Shown: positions 1 through 5,420, counted from the stretch's first letter. The stretch is 6,493 nucleotides of DNA from Lachnospiraceae bacterium (GCA_017477005.1 JAFUXY010000146.1:1-6493), one strand, 5' to 3'. Numbers and translations are program-made. Notes: generated by a model from the letters alone, not told the origin.

Positions 1-147
1 TCCTTTGGTCAGAAGGACATAGCCACGAATCAGATACAGGAACACATTTCTCAACTCCGATGCTCCCGACAGCGTATTCACTCCGGCAAAGCCGTCGTAC
101 TTGTCGGTGCACTCCTCGTTTCGAAATGCGGGCAGTCTCTCTATGGC
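1..147 (-). other. Open frame without a start codon, running off the left edge
   Basis: Read on the minus strand, 49 codons are open from just after a TGA (148-150) to the window edge. The translation looks protein-like rather than random: AFRNEECTDKYDGFAGV near the beginning, then SELRNVFLYLIRGYVLLTKG at the edge. There is no ATG in the stretch; the only ordinary alternative start is a GTG about 25 codons in, with no clear ribosome binding site. I do not recognise the family. It lies directly downstream of a good leftward promoter and an imperfect hairpin, so it is probably transcribed. It may be the broken 5' end of a gene, a gene with a late GTG start, or a repeated non-coding element that happens to be open. 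The rest lies outside the window. Confidence 0.3.
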
Positions 148-189
148 TCAACTTCGTTTTCGCCAAGCTCGACTAGCCTCGCCGCATAG
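141..189 (-). other. Imperfect GC-rich hairpin in a transcript leader
   Basis: On the minus strand the outer arms CTATG (185-189) and CATAG (141-145) pair. Inside them GGCT pairs with AGCC, then AGCTT with AAGTT (one G-T pair), then CG with CG around an AAAA loop, with several bulges. The element begins a few bases after the predicted start of transcription from the promoter at 201-229. It lacks a following T run, so it is not a normal terminator. It could be a 5' stabilising or regulatory RNA structure, or part of a dispersed repeat. The pairing was found by eye, without an energy calculation. Confidence 0.35.
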
Positions 190-200
190 GTAACGATAGT

Positions 201-229
201 ACTATACTACCTTTATTCGGAAATTGCAA
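201..229 (-). promoter_or_regulatory. Predicted sigma-70/sigma-A promoter reading left
   Basis: On the minus strand, TTGCAA (224-229) and TATAGT (201-206) are separated by exactly 17 bases. They match the consensus at 4/6 and 5/6 positions. Transcription would start near 194, just before the hairpin at 141-189, and run into the ATG-less frame. A 10-bp palindrome, ATAGTACTAT (196-205), overlaps the -10 and start site and could be an operator. It lies just past the end of the AlbA_2 pseudogene, so it begins a separate unit. Confidence 0.5.
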
Positions 230-257
230 ACAAAATTTGGGGAAAGAAATGAAATTT

Positions 258-1496
258 TTATGCTAACTCCTCAAAGCTGACAAATTTATACTTTCCTGCG
301 CCATATCCCTTCACAGCCTCAACAATCTTCGCCCTTTTCATTGAATTCATGATATTCGTTGCCTTCGATTTTGAACACTCCAACCAAACCATTACATTTG
401 TCTGTCCAAACGGATCATTTTGATAGGAACTGTACACCTTCTCTATATTACGAATATAGATATTGCCCACCCCCTCTTGCGTGAGCATTGCTGCATATTT
501 TTCAAAAGTGTTGCTTACTTTTTCCTCCGCGTTGCTTACTTTTCGATACATGATAACACGTATGCCGTCTCCGGATTCTTCGAATTCCAATTCGGGAAGC
601 TCATATTCCTCACATTCTCTAAGAATTCGCGGGATTCCAGTTCCCCATTTATCCACAATCCCCATATATTTGAACGCTTCTGCAATCGCTGCATTTCTGC
701 ATCTGGATGTGCCCGACATTGCCCTTTCGATATCCAATCCATCATAGAGCATCCCTGGGGAATCCACCTCGATTCGATCATCATAGACCGACACTTGCAC
801 ACTCGATTCCACCATATAACTTCGATGGATAACAGCATTTGCTATCATCTCCCGAATGGACCATTCCGGCAGCTCATACACGTTCACAGAATGAATCCCC
901 ACAATATCCACTCCAAGATTAATGTGCTTCAAGACAAATTGATACGCTTCCTCAACTTAGCGATAAATAGGGCCATCCATTTCCCTTTTATCCAGAAAAA
1001 TTCTTCGATCCTCTCCTTTGAATCTGGCACATTGAATGATTGCATTTCTATTGGGATTGTCCGTCAACAAGGAATAAGCATGCGTGGGACACAATTCTTT
1101 TCCCTCTCTGCGCAAAATTCCGATGTTTTCCAATTTTTGTATGGTCATATTCTTGACCGCGGCTCGTTGTTCCTCCGTCTTGCAATTCTTGACCGCTTCT
1201 TGGTACATATTTTTGCAGAGCTGTTCAGCGGACTTCACCTCGAAATCTCTTCCAATCTCCATCATCGTATCGTAGGAGATTCTTTGCCCTTCCAATTCCA
1301 GCTCTTTTCGTTTTCTCTCGCTGGCAGACACACTGATCCCGTTATATTCAACGCCAATCACGACCTGTCCACCAGAAGTATTTGCGAATGCAATGATATC
1401 CTTCAGCAGCTTCTCGTGTCTTGCCGGGATTTCACGCTTATATTCTATATTTTTGTTTTCTCCACGAATTCTGCGTTTCATCTCTCTCGCTCTCAC
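258..1496 (-). pseudogene. AlbA_2/HATPase_c_4 (COG2865, Schlafen-type) putative DNA-binding ATPase, broken
   Basis: One reading frame covers the region, interrupted only by a TAA at 957-959. The first half has the AlbA_2 signature (GENKNIEYK about residues 12-20, then FANTSGGQVVIGV about 37-49) and ends GPIYR. The frame resumes directly after the stop with VEEAYQFVLKHINLG and then the HATPase_c_4-type part: IREMIANAVIHRSY, GMLYDGL, RNAAIAEAF and KWGTGI, followed by a C-terminal winged-helix-like tail. Family members usually carry GPxYxQ or similar here, so a CAA-to-TAA change is the simple explanation. The AlbA_2 domain also looks internally deleted: VIGV passes almost directly into SVSASERKRKELELEG near 1335-1350, where relatives have roughly 80-90 more residues. 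The first half could still be made from the GTG at 1496 or ATG at 1481, and the second half from a TTG at 932, but neither is a complete enzyme. Such proteins are often called transcriptional regulators or RecG-related; their real role is poorly known. Confidence 0.8.
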
Positions 1497-1561
1497 CGAC
1501 TAGTCAATCCACCAAGCGCCTCTTTAATCATTTATCGGTATCTCATCCAATATTTCTCTTC

Positions 1562-1590
1562 AATATAACACGTTAGCTAAGATTATGCAA
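1562..1590 (-). promoter_or_regulatory. Predicted promoter for the AlbA_2 pseudogene
   Basis: On the minus strand, TTGCAT (1585-1590) and TATATT (1562-1567) are 17 bases apart. Transcription would start near 1555, giving a leader of about 60 bases before the GTG at 1496. It lies back to back with the plus-strand promoter at 1597-1624; the two -35 boxes are only six bases apart, so the promoters could share a regulator or compete. Confidence 0.5.
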
Positions 1591-1596
1591 AACTTC

Positions 1597-1624
1597 TTGA
1601 TGACAGTTCCATACCATATATGAT
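1597..1624 (+). promoter_or_regulatory. Predicted promoter for the 71-aa protein gene
   Basis: TTGATG (1597-1602) and TATGAT (1619-1624) are 16 bases apart on the plus strand. Transcription would begin near 1631, about 40 bases before the ATG at 1671. This placement argues against translation from the in-frame ATG at 1620, which falls inside the -10 box. Confidence 0.4.
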
Positions 1625-1670
1625 AAAATATAACCGCATCGCAAATAATTCAATACAGAAAAAACAAACT

Positions 1671-1886
1671 ATGTTTTTCAAGAAAAAATCCGAAAAGAAA
1701 TCATTTGACAAAGAAAAGTTGAAGCCCGTGATCCGAGCCAGTATTTGCAACGGCGAACAGACGGCTGGCTTCCAAGATATTCACTCTGGTTCATTTGAAG
1801 AGGTCATGCTCATTCGAAATGAGACCGATTTGGAATTATTCAAACATGAGTACGGCATCGAGGGAACGATCGAGAAAATCTATTGA
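1671..1886 (+). CDS. Small conserved hypothetical protein (71 aa)
   Basis: The protein begins MFFKKKSEKKSFDKEKLKP with a very lysine-rich, basic head. A conserved-looking core follows: VIRASICNGEQTAGF, DIHSGSFEEVMLIRN, and an end of EYGIEGTIEKIY. It has no signal peptide or membrane segment. From memory, short proteins of this pattern (a CNGEQ-AGF-D-HTG core ending in GIEG-IEKIY) are widespread in Firmicutes and are annotated only as hypothetical; I know of no assigned function. An in-frame ATG exists 17 codons upstream at 1620, but it overlaps the predicted -10 box and the added residues look unlike protein, so 1671 is preferred. Neither start has a strong ribosome binding site, which is unusual next to the GGAGG sites of other genes here. 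A single isolated gene unit is likely. Confidence 0.75.
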   Translation: MFFKKKSEKKSFDKEKLKPVIRASICNGEQTAGFQDIHSGSFEEVMLIRNETDLELFKHEYGIEGTIEKIY

Positions 1887-1908
1887 TTATCAAAAGTGAC
1901 ATAATCAA
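1883..1908 (+). terminator. AT-rich inverted repeat, weak terminator candidate
   Basis: TTGATTAT (1883-1890) and ATAATCAA (1901-1908) are perfect 8-base arms around a 10-base loop. The repeat begins at the stop codon of the 71-aa gene and is followed by ATATTTTT. The stem has only two strong pairs, so termination would be weak; a protein-binding site is the alternative. Confidence 0.3.
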
Positions 1909-1931
1909 ATATTTTTGTCAAAATTTTTACT

Positions 1932-2021
1932 CGTTTAGGATATTTATAGGAAACGAATAAACGCATGAGCGTGGATTTTTGAGGAAATACGATCAAATCA
2001 ATACTTCCTTAAATTCGTTTA
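1932..2021. repeat. Repeated CGTTTA motifs upstream of hrb
   Basis: CGTTTA occurs at 1932-1937 and 2016-2021 and in the opposite orientation at 1958-1963. The pair AAACGAAT (about 1951-1958) and ATTCGTTT (about 2013-2020) forms a widely spaced inverted repeat. The stretch 1931-1956 is itself a weak inverted repeat (TCGTTT and AAACGA). This 170-base AT-rich region must contain the hrb promoter, which I could not place with confidence. Several copies of one hexamer suggest operator sites, but short AT-rich words recur by chance. Confidence 0.25.
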
Positions 2022-2054
2022 CTATATGTTTTTCTACATGAAGGGAGGAACTTT

Positions 2055-2681
2055 ATGGACGCAAAAGCTATGTTTCAGCTGACCTACGGCCTCTTTGTCG
2101 TGACAGCGCAAAGGGACGGGAAGCACAACGGATGCATCACCAACACCGCCGGGCAAGTGACAGCAGATCCGAACCGCATCTCGCTTGCGGTCAACAAGGC
2201 AAACTACACACATGATATGATCAAAGATTCCGGCAAATTCACGGTATCCATTATCAGCCAAGATGCGGATTTTTCGCTGTTCAAGCATTTCGGTTTTCAG
2301 TCCGGAAGGGACGTGGACAAGTTTGTGGATTTTTCGGATTGCAAAGAAGAGACGAACGGCACATTGTACATTACCAAGGGGACAAATGCCTACATTTCTG
2401 CTGAGGTGGAGCAGACCATTGATTTGGGAACACATACGCTGTTCATCGCCCGCGTGACTGACATGGAAGTTCTTTCCAATACGCCGTCTGTGACGTATAC
2501 CTATTATCAGGAACACATCAAGCCCAAACCAGAAGCCGTTGGAAAGACCCCGGACGGGCAAACCGTCTGGCGCTGCAGGATTTGCGGCTACGAATACGTC
2601 GGCGAGGAATTGCCGGATGATTTCATCTGCCCGATCTGCAAACATCCCAAAGCGGATTTCGAAAAGATTACCGGGGCGTGA
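2055..2681 (+). CDS. hrb: High-molecular-weight rubredoxin (flavin reductase domain fused to rubredoxin)
   Basis: Residues 1-160 read as a flavin reductase-like FMN-binding domain (FQLTYGLFVVTAQ at the N terminus, GCITNTAGQVTADPNRISLAVNK, then IKDSGKFTVSIIS). Residues 170-208 form a rubredoxin domain with four iron-binding cysteines, CRICGY (174, 177) and CPICKHP (192, 195). The order and 208-aa length match Hrb of Moorella-type anaerobes, where Hrb passes electrons from NAD(P)H to a flavodiiron protein that reduces O2 or NO in the cytoplasm. That role is taken from the family; no flavodiiron partner is in the window. The ATG at 2055 has a very good site, AAGGGAGG six bases upstream. The gene appears to be a single unit closed by the hairpin at 2708-2739. 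Base composition is richer in GC than the island to the right, which suggests it belongs to the native chromosome. Confidence 0.92.
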   Translation: MDAKAMFQLTYGLFVVTAQRDGKHNGCITNTAGQVTADPNRISLAVNKANYTHDMIKDSGKFTVSIISQDADFSLFKHFGFQSGRDVDKFVDFSDCKEETNGTLYITKGTNAYISAEVEQTIDLGTHTLFIARVTDMEVLSNTPSVTYTYYQEHIKPKPEAVGKTPDGQTVWRCRICGYEYVGEELPDDFICPICKHPKADFEKITGA

Positions 2682-2684
2682 TTT

Positions 2685-2921
2685 TCTCAATTGTGACTTT
2701 TTCATCGAACGACCATGCAGCTTTCTCTGTGTGGTCGTTTGTTCTTCATCTGACATCGTTTTTTTCGCAAGCATTCGATCACGCATTTTTTGAAACTTAT
2801 AATAATCCTCAATGTGCTGAACCCTATTTCTGATCAGTGATGCAGCATAATTGGACACCATGTCTAGTTCGCCCTGTTTTAGATCATAAAATATACTCAT
2901 ATCTCGTGTTGCAATTGCCAT
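2685..2921 (-). CDS. Small hypothetical protein, 3' end apparently lost
   Basis: The ATG at 2919-2921 has a perfect-looking ribosome binding site (GGAGGT at 2928-2933, seven bases from the start). The first 60 or so residues read like a real soluble helical protein: ATRDMSIFYDLKQGELDMV, NYAASLIRNRVQHIEDYYKF, then KMRDRMLAKK and MSDEE. It resembles small antitoxin-like proteins, but I cannot name a family. After SDEE the sequence turns to TTTQRKLHGRSMKKSQ, which is simply the minus-strand reading of the hrb terminator. The frame then continues antisense through hrb to a stop at 2034. The end given here is therefore arbitrary: the true gene probably stopped around 2740, and its last codons were lost or shifted. 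A run of seven A residues (2759-2765 on the plus strand as T) is a possible frameshift point. It lies just downstream of the displaced tuf end. Confidence 0.5.
2708..2739 (+). terminator. Rho-independent terminator of hrb
   Basis: A 13-pair stem (AACGACCATGCAG with CTGTGTGGTCGTT, two G-T pairs) closes a CTTTCT loop, 26 bases after the hrb stop. The following bases, TGTTCTTC, are T-rich but interrupted. The stem is nearly symmetrical and could also hinder the converging minus-strand gene. Confidence 0.75.
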
Positions 2922-2971
2922 GTGTATACCTCCAAAAGTCTTCTTTCATCAATAAACCTCAAATCACTTGT

Positions 2972-3095
2972 AGAAAAAAGGCCTCCGGTCAAACCAGAAG
3001 CCTTTTCTTAATCGTTATCGTTTAGTAATCAGCGATCGACATCACTCCACAATCGTAGCCACACGACCAGACCTACTGTACGGCCACCCTCACGG
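2972..3095 (-). repeat. Displaced second copy of the tuf 3' end plus terminator
   Basis: This 124-base stretch matches 5561-5685 base for base, except that one G of a GGG run (minus strand) is missing. It holds the last 17 codons of tuf (from REGGRTVG on), the stop, and the whole terminator hairpin. The missing base breaks the Tuf frame, so no Tuf tail is encoded. Nothing at 3096 or beyond resembles more of tuf. As a duplicate with no attached gene body, it marks the far boundary of the accessory region. Confidence 0.9.
2976..3006 (-). terminator. Duplicated tuf terminator
   Basis: It is identical to the hairpin at 5565-5595: a 14-pair stem with AAAAGGC and GCCTTTT at the base, a TTG loop and a T run on the minus strand. 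Here it lies downstream of the GNAT-type gene, so it probably now ends transcripts leaving the island. It also insulates the small gene that starts at 2921. Confidence 0.8.
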
Positions 3096-3284
3096 TTCAG
3101 TGTGGCTTGATCGCATCTTATAAATGACGATTTTTCGATGTTTCTCTTTCTCAACACCTGTATATTATGTCGATTTCTTGGCGATATTCAGTTTATTGGA
3201 GTCAGAGTGGTGGCAAGACATTTTTCTTATATTAGTTTTCAAAAACTTTCATTAAATATCATAACTTAGCTATCAAACCAGTTC

Positions 3285-3824
3285 TCACTCTACGTCGAGT
3301 GCTAAATACATCGGCTTACACCCTTTTTCATCATCCTTGAAAGAAAAATGCAAATCTTCATCCAGATCATCAAAATAATTTCTCCTATAAAGAGAATAGA
3401 CTTCTTCAGTAGCAGCCAATGTTACAAAAGAAAAACCAACATATTTATGTCGTATTTCATACACCTTGTTCATGAAATCACCAAATAATTGATCTGATAT
3501 TTTCACATTTTTCCCTTCATCTGTTTGCCCAATTATTATTCCTCTGTACTTCTCATTCAGTGCAAAAAAATTCAAATGCACAGAGCCACCTATTTTATAT
3601 TTATCATCACCACTAAACATATCGATATATCCAACACCAATATTGTAATATCCTATTATGTGCGTTCGCTTTTCATCAATCCATACAAATGTTTTTCCCA
3701 AACCATCATTAAGTGCATCTGGTGATTTTATAAACTCATCCAAAAAGTCATTCCCAGACGAAAAATCTTTTGACAAGCATAACATATCGTTTGTATATAT
3801 TTCTGTCTTTACATTAGTCTTCAT
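3285..3824 (-). CDS. GNAT-fold acetyltransferase-like protein, possible toxin
   Basis: This 179-aa protein reads as a GNAT domain. It has a strand IIGYYNIGVGYID (about 56-68), a central strand VHLNFFALNEKYRG (82-95) in the place of the acetyl-CoA-binding strand, and a late segment FVTLAATEEVYSLYRRNYF (133-151) typical of the GNAT C-terminal half. Tyr146 is a candidate catalytic residue. The classic R/QxxGxG/A loop is not clear, so the cofactor site may be diverged. The start overlaps the end of the upstream gene by 11 bases, implying translational coupling. A GNAT protein tightly coupled behind a small gene fits TacT/AtaT-type toxin-antitoxin pairs, which acetylate aminoacyl-tRNA. However, the partner is not a recognisable ribbon-helix-helix antitoxin, so the toxin role is inference. 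Codon use is AT-rich (several ATA codons), unlike tuf. Confidence 0.7.
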   Translation of the reverse strand: MKTNVKTEIYTNDMLCLSKDFSSGNDFLDEFIKSPDALNDGLGKTFVWIDEKRTHIIGYYNIGVGYIDMFSGDDKYKIGGSVHLNFFALNEKYRGIIIGQTDEGKNVKISDQLFGDFMNKVYEIRHKYVGFSFVTLAATEEVYSLYRRNYFDDLDEDLHFSFKDDEKGCKPMYLALDVE

Positions 3825-4041
3825 CTGTATATATACACTTCCTTATTTCTGTTTTTCCTGTACGGGTATCGGTAACTTTTGAATATAACTCACCTGTCAA
3901 TTCGTCCTCAAACAATTCCACATCCAATGACAGTAAAGAATCAAAATGTTTTTTTGCTTCTTTGGACATGGTTCTTTTCAAAGGTTTATTCGCTACAAAA
4001 GGCATTTGAGCCAGCATAGCATATGCTCCTGTTCCAGCCAT
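3814..4041 (-). CDS. Small protein (75 aa) paired with the GNAT gene, possible antitoxin
   Basis: The ATG at 4039-4041 is chosen over an in-frame ATG at 4071 because GGAGGTGA (4046-4053) lies at ideal distance, with GGAGG seven bases before it. The protein opens with MAGTGAYAMLAQMPFVANK, has a basic stretch KRTMSKEAKKHF, then a strongly acidic second half (DVELFEDELTGELY) and ends CIYTDED. There is no membrane segment or signal peptide despite the hydrophobic head. I do not recognise the family. Small size, first position, an acidic partner-binding-like tail and an 11-base overlap with a GNAT gene suggest an antitoxin or chaperone-like partner, but this rests on context only. A promoter candidate lies at 4087-4114. 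Confidence 0.7.
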   Translation of the reverse strand: MAGTGAYAMLAQMPFVANKPLKRTMSKEAKKHFDSLLSLDVELFEDELTGELYSKVTDTRTGKTEIRKCIYTDED

Positions 4042-4045
4042 AACA

Positions 4046-4053
4046 TCACCTCC
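4046..4053 (-). promoter_or_regulatory. Ribosome binding site fixing the start at 4041
   Basis: GGAGGTGA on the minus strand is an eight-base match to the 16S tail. GGAGG lies seven bases from the ATG at 4041. The in-frame ATG at 4071 has no such site. Confidence 0.8.
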
Positions 4054-4086
4054 GTTTAGGTTTGCAAGCATTCTATATCTATAATC

Positions 4087-4114
4087 ATTTTATCATTATT
4101 ATCTTAATTTCCAA
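4087..4114 (-). promoter_or_regulatory. Predicted promoter of the 75-aa/GNAT operon
   Basis: On the minus strand, TTGGAA (4109-4114) and TAAAAT (4087-4092) are 16 bases apart. The start site would be near 4080, about 40 bases before the ATG. The region is very AT-rich, so other placements are possible. It overlaps the tail of the possible methyltransferase remnant. Confidence 0.35.
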
Positions 4115-4306
4115 TAATTTTAAAATCATAACTTCCTATAACAACTTCGCCCTCGTATGTCACAAATCGCAATATTTCCTCACACAGAGACAAAGGCAAT
4201 TCACTTTTATGAATTCGTTTACCTTTTGTGTATTCTTAGCCTTACGCCCTGTATTACTTACAAAACTACCCTTTTTCCATGGCGCCTTCGAATAATACAG
4301 AAATCT
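4104..4306 (-). pseudogene. Protein remnant in two frames, possibly the C-terminal part of a DNA methyltransferase
   Basis: Minus-strand translation from 4306 gives RFLYYSKAPWKKGSF and continues for some 40 codons. A second frame then carries HKSELPLSLCEEILRFVTYE and GEVVIGSYDF before a stop at 4104-4106. Moving from one frame to the other requires a frameshift, and neither part has a proper start. The pattern of an aromatic-rich FLYYSKA strand followed by H-(P/K)-x-x-x-P then a helix and YEGExVxD resembles the region before the DPFxGSGTT motif of N4/N6 DNA methyltransferases. The motif itself is missing. The resemblance is from memory and modest. No intact gene occupies 4042-4326. Confidence 0.35.
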
Positions 4307-4326
4307 AGTCTGCTTTGCATATTGCT

Positions 4327-4428
4327 TTATTTATAATCATCATCCTCAAGAGCCTTCTTTGCTCTTTTCAAATCATCCTTTGCTGTCTGTAGCCGATATA
4401 ACGCTAAATCTTTTATGCCGCCTTCCAT
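4327..4428 (-). pseudogene. Truncated HEPN-domain protein (N-terminal 33 aa)
   Basis: The short frame reads MEGGIKDLALYRLQTAKD, then DLKRAKKALEDDDYK and a stop. This matches the first helix pair of HEPN proteins that follow MNT genes, which normally continue into a helix with the Rx4-6H RNase motif (as in R-x-YYA-x-x-H). Everything from that motif on is missing; the possible methyltransferase remnant begins 21 bases further. The ATG lies inside the end of the MNT gene (16-base overlap), with GGAAGG about nine bases upstream, as expected of an intact MNT-HEPN operon. With the catalytic part gone, it cannot act as an RNase toxin. Its first 56 bases are repeated exactly at 5428-5483. Confidence 0.65.
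4373..4428 (-). repeat. 56-bp direct repeat, copy 2 (HEPN gene start)
   Basis: It is identical to 5428-5483 over 56 bases. The upstream limit is exactly the ATG of the HEPN fragment, and the sequences differ at once on both sides. The two copies are 1055 bp apart in the same orientation. Confidence 0.95.
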
Positions 4429-4748
4429 AGTACAACACCTTCCTTTTGAATATTTTTATAATACGGCATGATATCCTTCCACTCGTCAAACTTTTTTTCT
4501 TCTATCAAGGATGTCGTTATTACTTGATCGTATTCCAAATCCAGCTTTACTACTACATCCAACCATTTATCGTACATATCCGCATCGTCTTTTTTTACCA
4601 TTATGGCAACATCTATGTCCGACTCTTCTGTTGCCGTATTTCTTGCAACGGAACCATAAACAATCACAGAAACCAGGTTGTCTCCGTATATATCCCTGAC
4701 AGACTTAGAAATCTCCTTAAATAATACATGATCCAATGTGATAACCAT
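4413..4748 (-). CDS. MNT-type minimal nucleotidyltransferase (MntA-like antitoxin)
   Basis: The protein has the nucleotidyltransferase signature GSx10DxD: VYGSVARN with G32-S33, then ESDIDVAIMV with D44 and D46 (111-aa numbering). A long C-terminal helical part ends VVLWKAA. Length and motif fit MNT proteins such as MntA, which in MntA-HepT pairs AMPylates the HEPN RNase toxin at a tyrosine and so silences it. Start choice: the ATG at 4748 has GGAG seven bases upstream. The longer frame to 4772 has only a weak site, and its extra residues (MDIGWSRD) look unlike the family. The gene lies 92 bases after the protease gene and overlaps the HEPN fragment by 16 bases. Because that partner is truncated, this antitoxin now appears to be alone. 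Confidence 0.85.
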   Translation of the reverse strand: MVITLDHVLFKEISKSVRDIYGDNLVSVIVYGSVARNTATEESDIDVAIMVKKDDADMYDKWLDVVVKLDLEYDQVITTSLIEEKKFDEWKDIMPYYKNIQKEGVVLWKAA

Positions 4749-4840
4749 ATCTCTACTCCAGCCTATATCCATTGACCCTACCTATGCTGACACAGAAAAT
4801 CCAATTCAGTCTCAAGAAATCTCAAAGCTTCTCGTGTTTT

Positions 4841-5185
4841 TCATATATTATCATAACAAAGGCGGGAAAACATAGATGCACTCAATATCATTTGACAAGG
4901 TATTTCTATCTGATAGGCTATTATCTGAAGACCTGGGTATATCAAATCACCTATCTTGAAAACTGGCAGCTTATACAACTTGCCTTTAGCTTTTCCTCCA
5001 AATCCTCCAAACTCCACAGACTCGTTAATACACTCAGCGCCCATGTCGGTTAGTACTTCTTCATCATCGACCCACACAGGAAACAACGCTCCCGTATCAA
5101 GCATCACATTAAATTGGTGCCAATCCGATAACTTTGCTACCGGACGCTGAATATTCTTGTTCAACTCCAATGTAAACTGCCTCAT
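4841..5185 (-). CDS. Retropepsin-like aspartic protease
   Basis: This 114-aa protein carries the hallmark VMLDTGALFPVW, with the catalytic Asp-Thr-Gly at 30-32. A flap-like region rich in glycine follows (FGGFGGKAKGKLYKL), and near the C terminus comes ILSASMF, in the place where retropepsins have a hydrophobic-hydrophobic-Gly element; the glycine is replaced by serine. One DTG per chain implies a homodimer, as in retroviral proteases. There is no signal peptide or membrane segment, so it should be cytoplasmic. The ATG at 5183-5185 overlaps the TGA of the upstream gene (ATGA), showing translational coupling. The end (RLCYDNI) seems abrupt, and a few C-terminal residues may be missing compared with relatives. 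The substrate is unknown; its neighbour is the obvious candidate partner. Confidence 0.75.
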   Translation of the reverse strand: MRQFTLELNKNIQRPVAKLSDWHQFNVMLDTGALFPVWVDDEEVLTDMGAECINESVEFGGFGGKAKGKLYKLPVFKIGDLIYPGLQIIAYQIEIPCQMILSASMFSRLCYDNI

Positions 5186-5412
5186 ACCATATACCCCACA
5201 ACACCAAGAGGCGCCAAGTGATCCGGGTGTGTATAACAACTATAAAGATTATCATCCCTAAGTTGCATTCTTGTCAACTCTCCCCTTGTTCTGTCTGTAT
5301 ATCTTACGACCGCAGAAATTACGGTAGAGCCGTCCCATTCAACATCAACAAGCCCCACCCATTGATCCGGAAATCTTTCTTGTATTTCTTTCCAACTCAG
5401 GCGTTCATTCAT
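5182..5412 (-). CDS. Conserved hypothetical protein (76 aa) coupled to the protease
   Basis: The protein starts MNERLSWKEIQERFPDQWV, has a strand-rich middle (GLVDVEWDGSTVISAVVRYT) and ends APLGVVGYMV. No signal or membrane segment is seen. From memory, small proteins of the type SW-EI-E-YP-QWV-L occur immediately before bacterial retropepsin-like genes; I know of no function. The start is the ATG at 5410-5412, eight bases after AAAGGAGG (5421-5428). A GTG at 5421 in the same frame is rejected because it lies on the edge of that site. The stop overlaps the protease ATG by four bases. Its own ATG overlaps the stop of a 24-codon mini-ORF in the same ATGA manner. A substrate, inhibitor or scaffold role for the protease is possible. 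Confidence 0.75.
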   Translation of the reverse strand: MNERLSWKEIQERFPDQWVGLVDVEWDGSTVISAVVRYTDRTRGELTRMQLRDDNLYSCYTHPDHLAPLGVVGYMV

Positions 5413-5420
5413 ATCAGGCA

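Noticed and set aside
420..1568. A 382-codon plus-strand frame opposite the AlbA_2 gene
   Set aside because: The minus-strand reading shows clear AlbA_2 and HATPase motifs. The plus reading is rich in His, Ser, Phe and Ile with no recognisable domain, which is typical of an antisense shadow.
2034..2681. Antisense frame through the whole hrb gene as a real C-terminal extension of the small gene
   Set aside because: hrb is unmistakable on the plus strand, with rubredoxin cysteines and a strong ribosome binding site. The antisense part shows no protein-like pattern.
3096..3284. Insertion sequence end or hidden gene between the displaced tuf end and the GNAT gene
   Set aside because: There is no long frame, no clear terminal inverted repeat and no transposase piece; only short, chance-level palindromes such as AGTTTTTGAAAACT on the minus strand.
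4062..4295. Plus-strand frame of 77 codons
   Set aside because: No ribosome binding site. The composition (Ile, Phe, Asn rich) is that expected of AT-rich antisense DNA, and the minus strand gives better protein-like fragments.
4373..4428. Integron attC or att core site as the explanation for the 56-bp repeat
   Set aside because: It shows no inverted core sites or hairpin symmetry, and the repeat is fully explained as coding sequence of the HEPN start.
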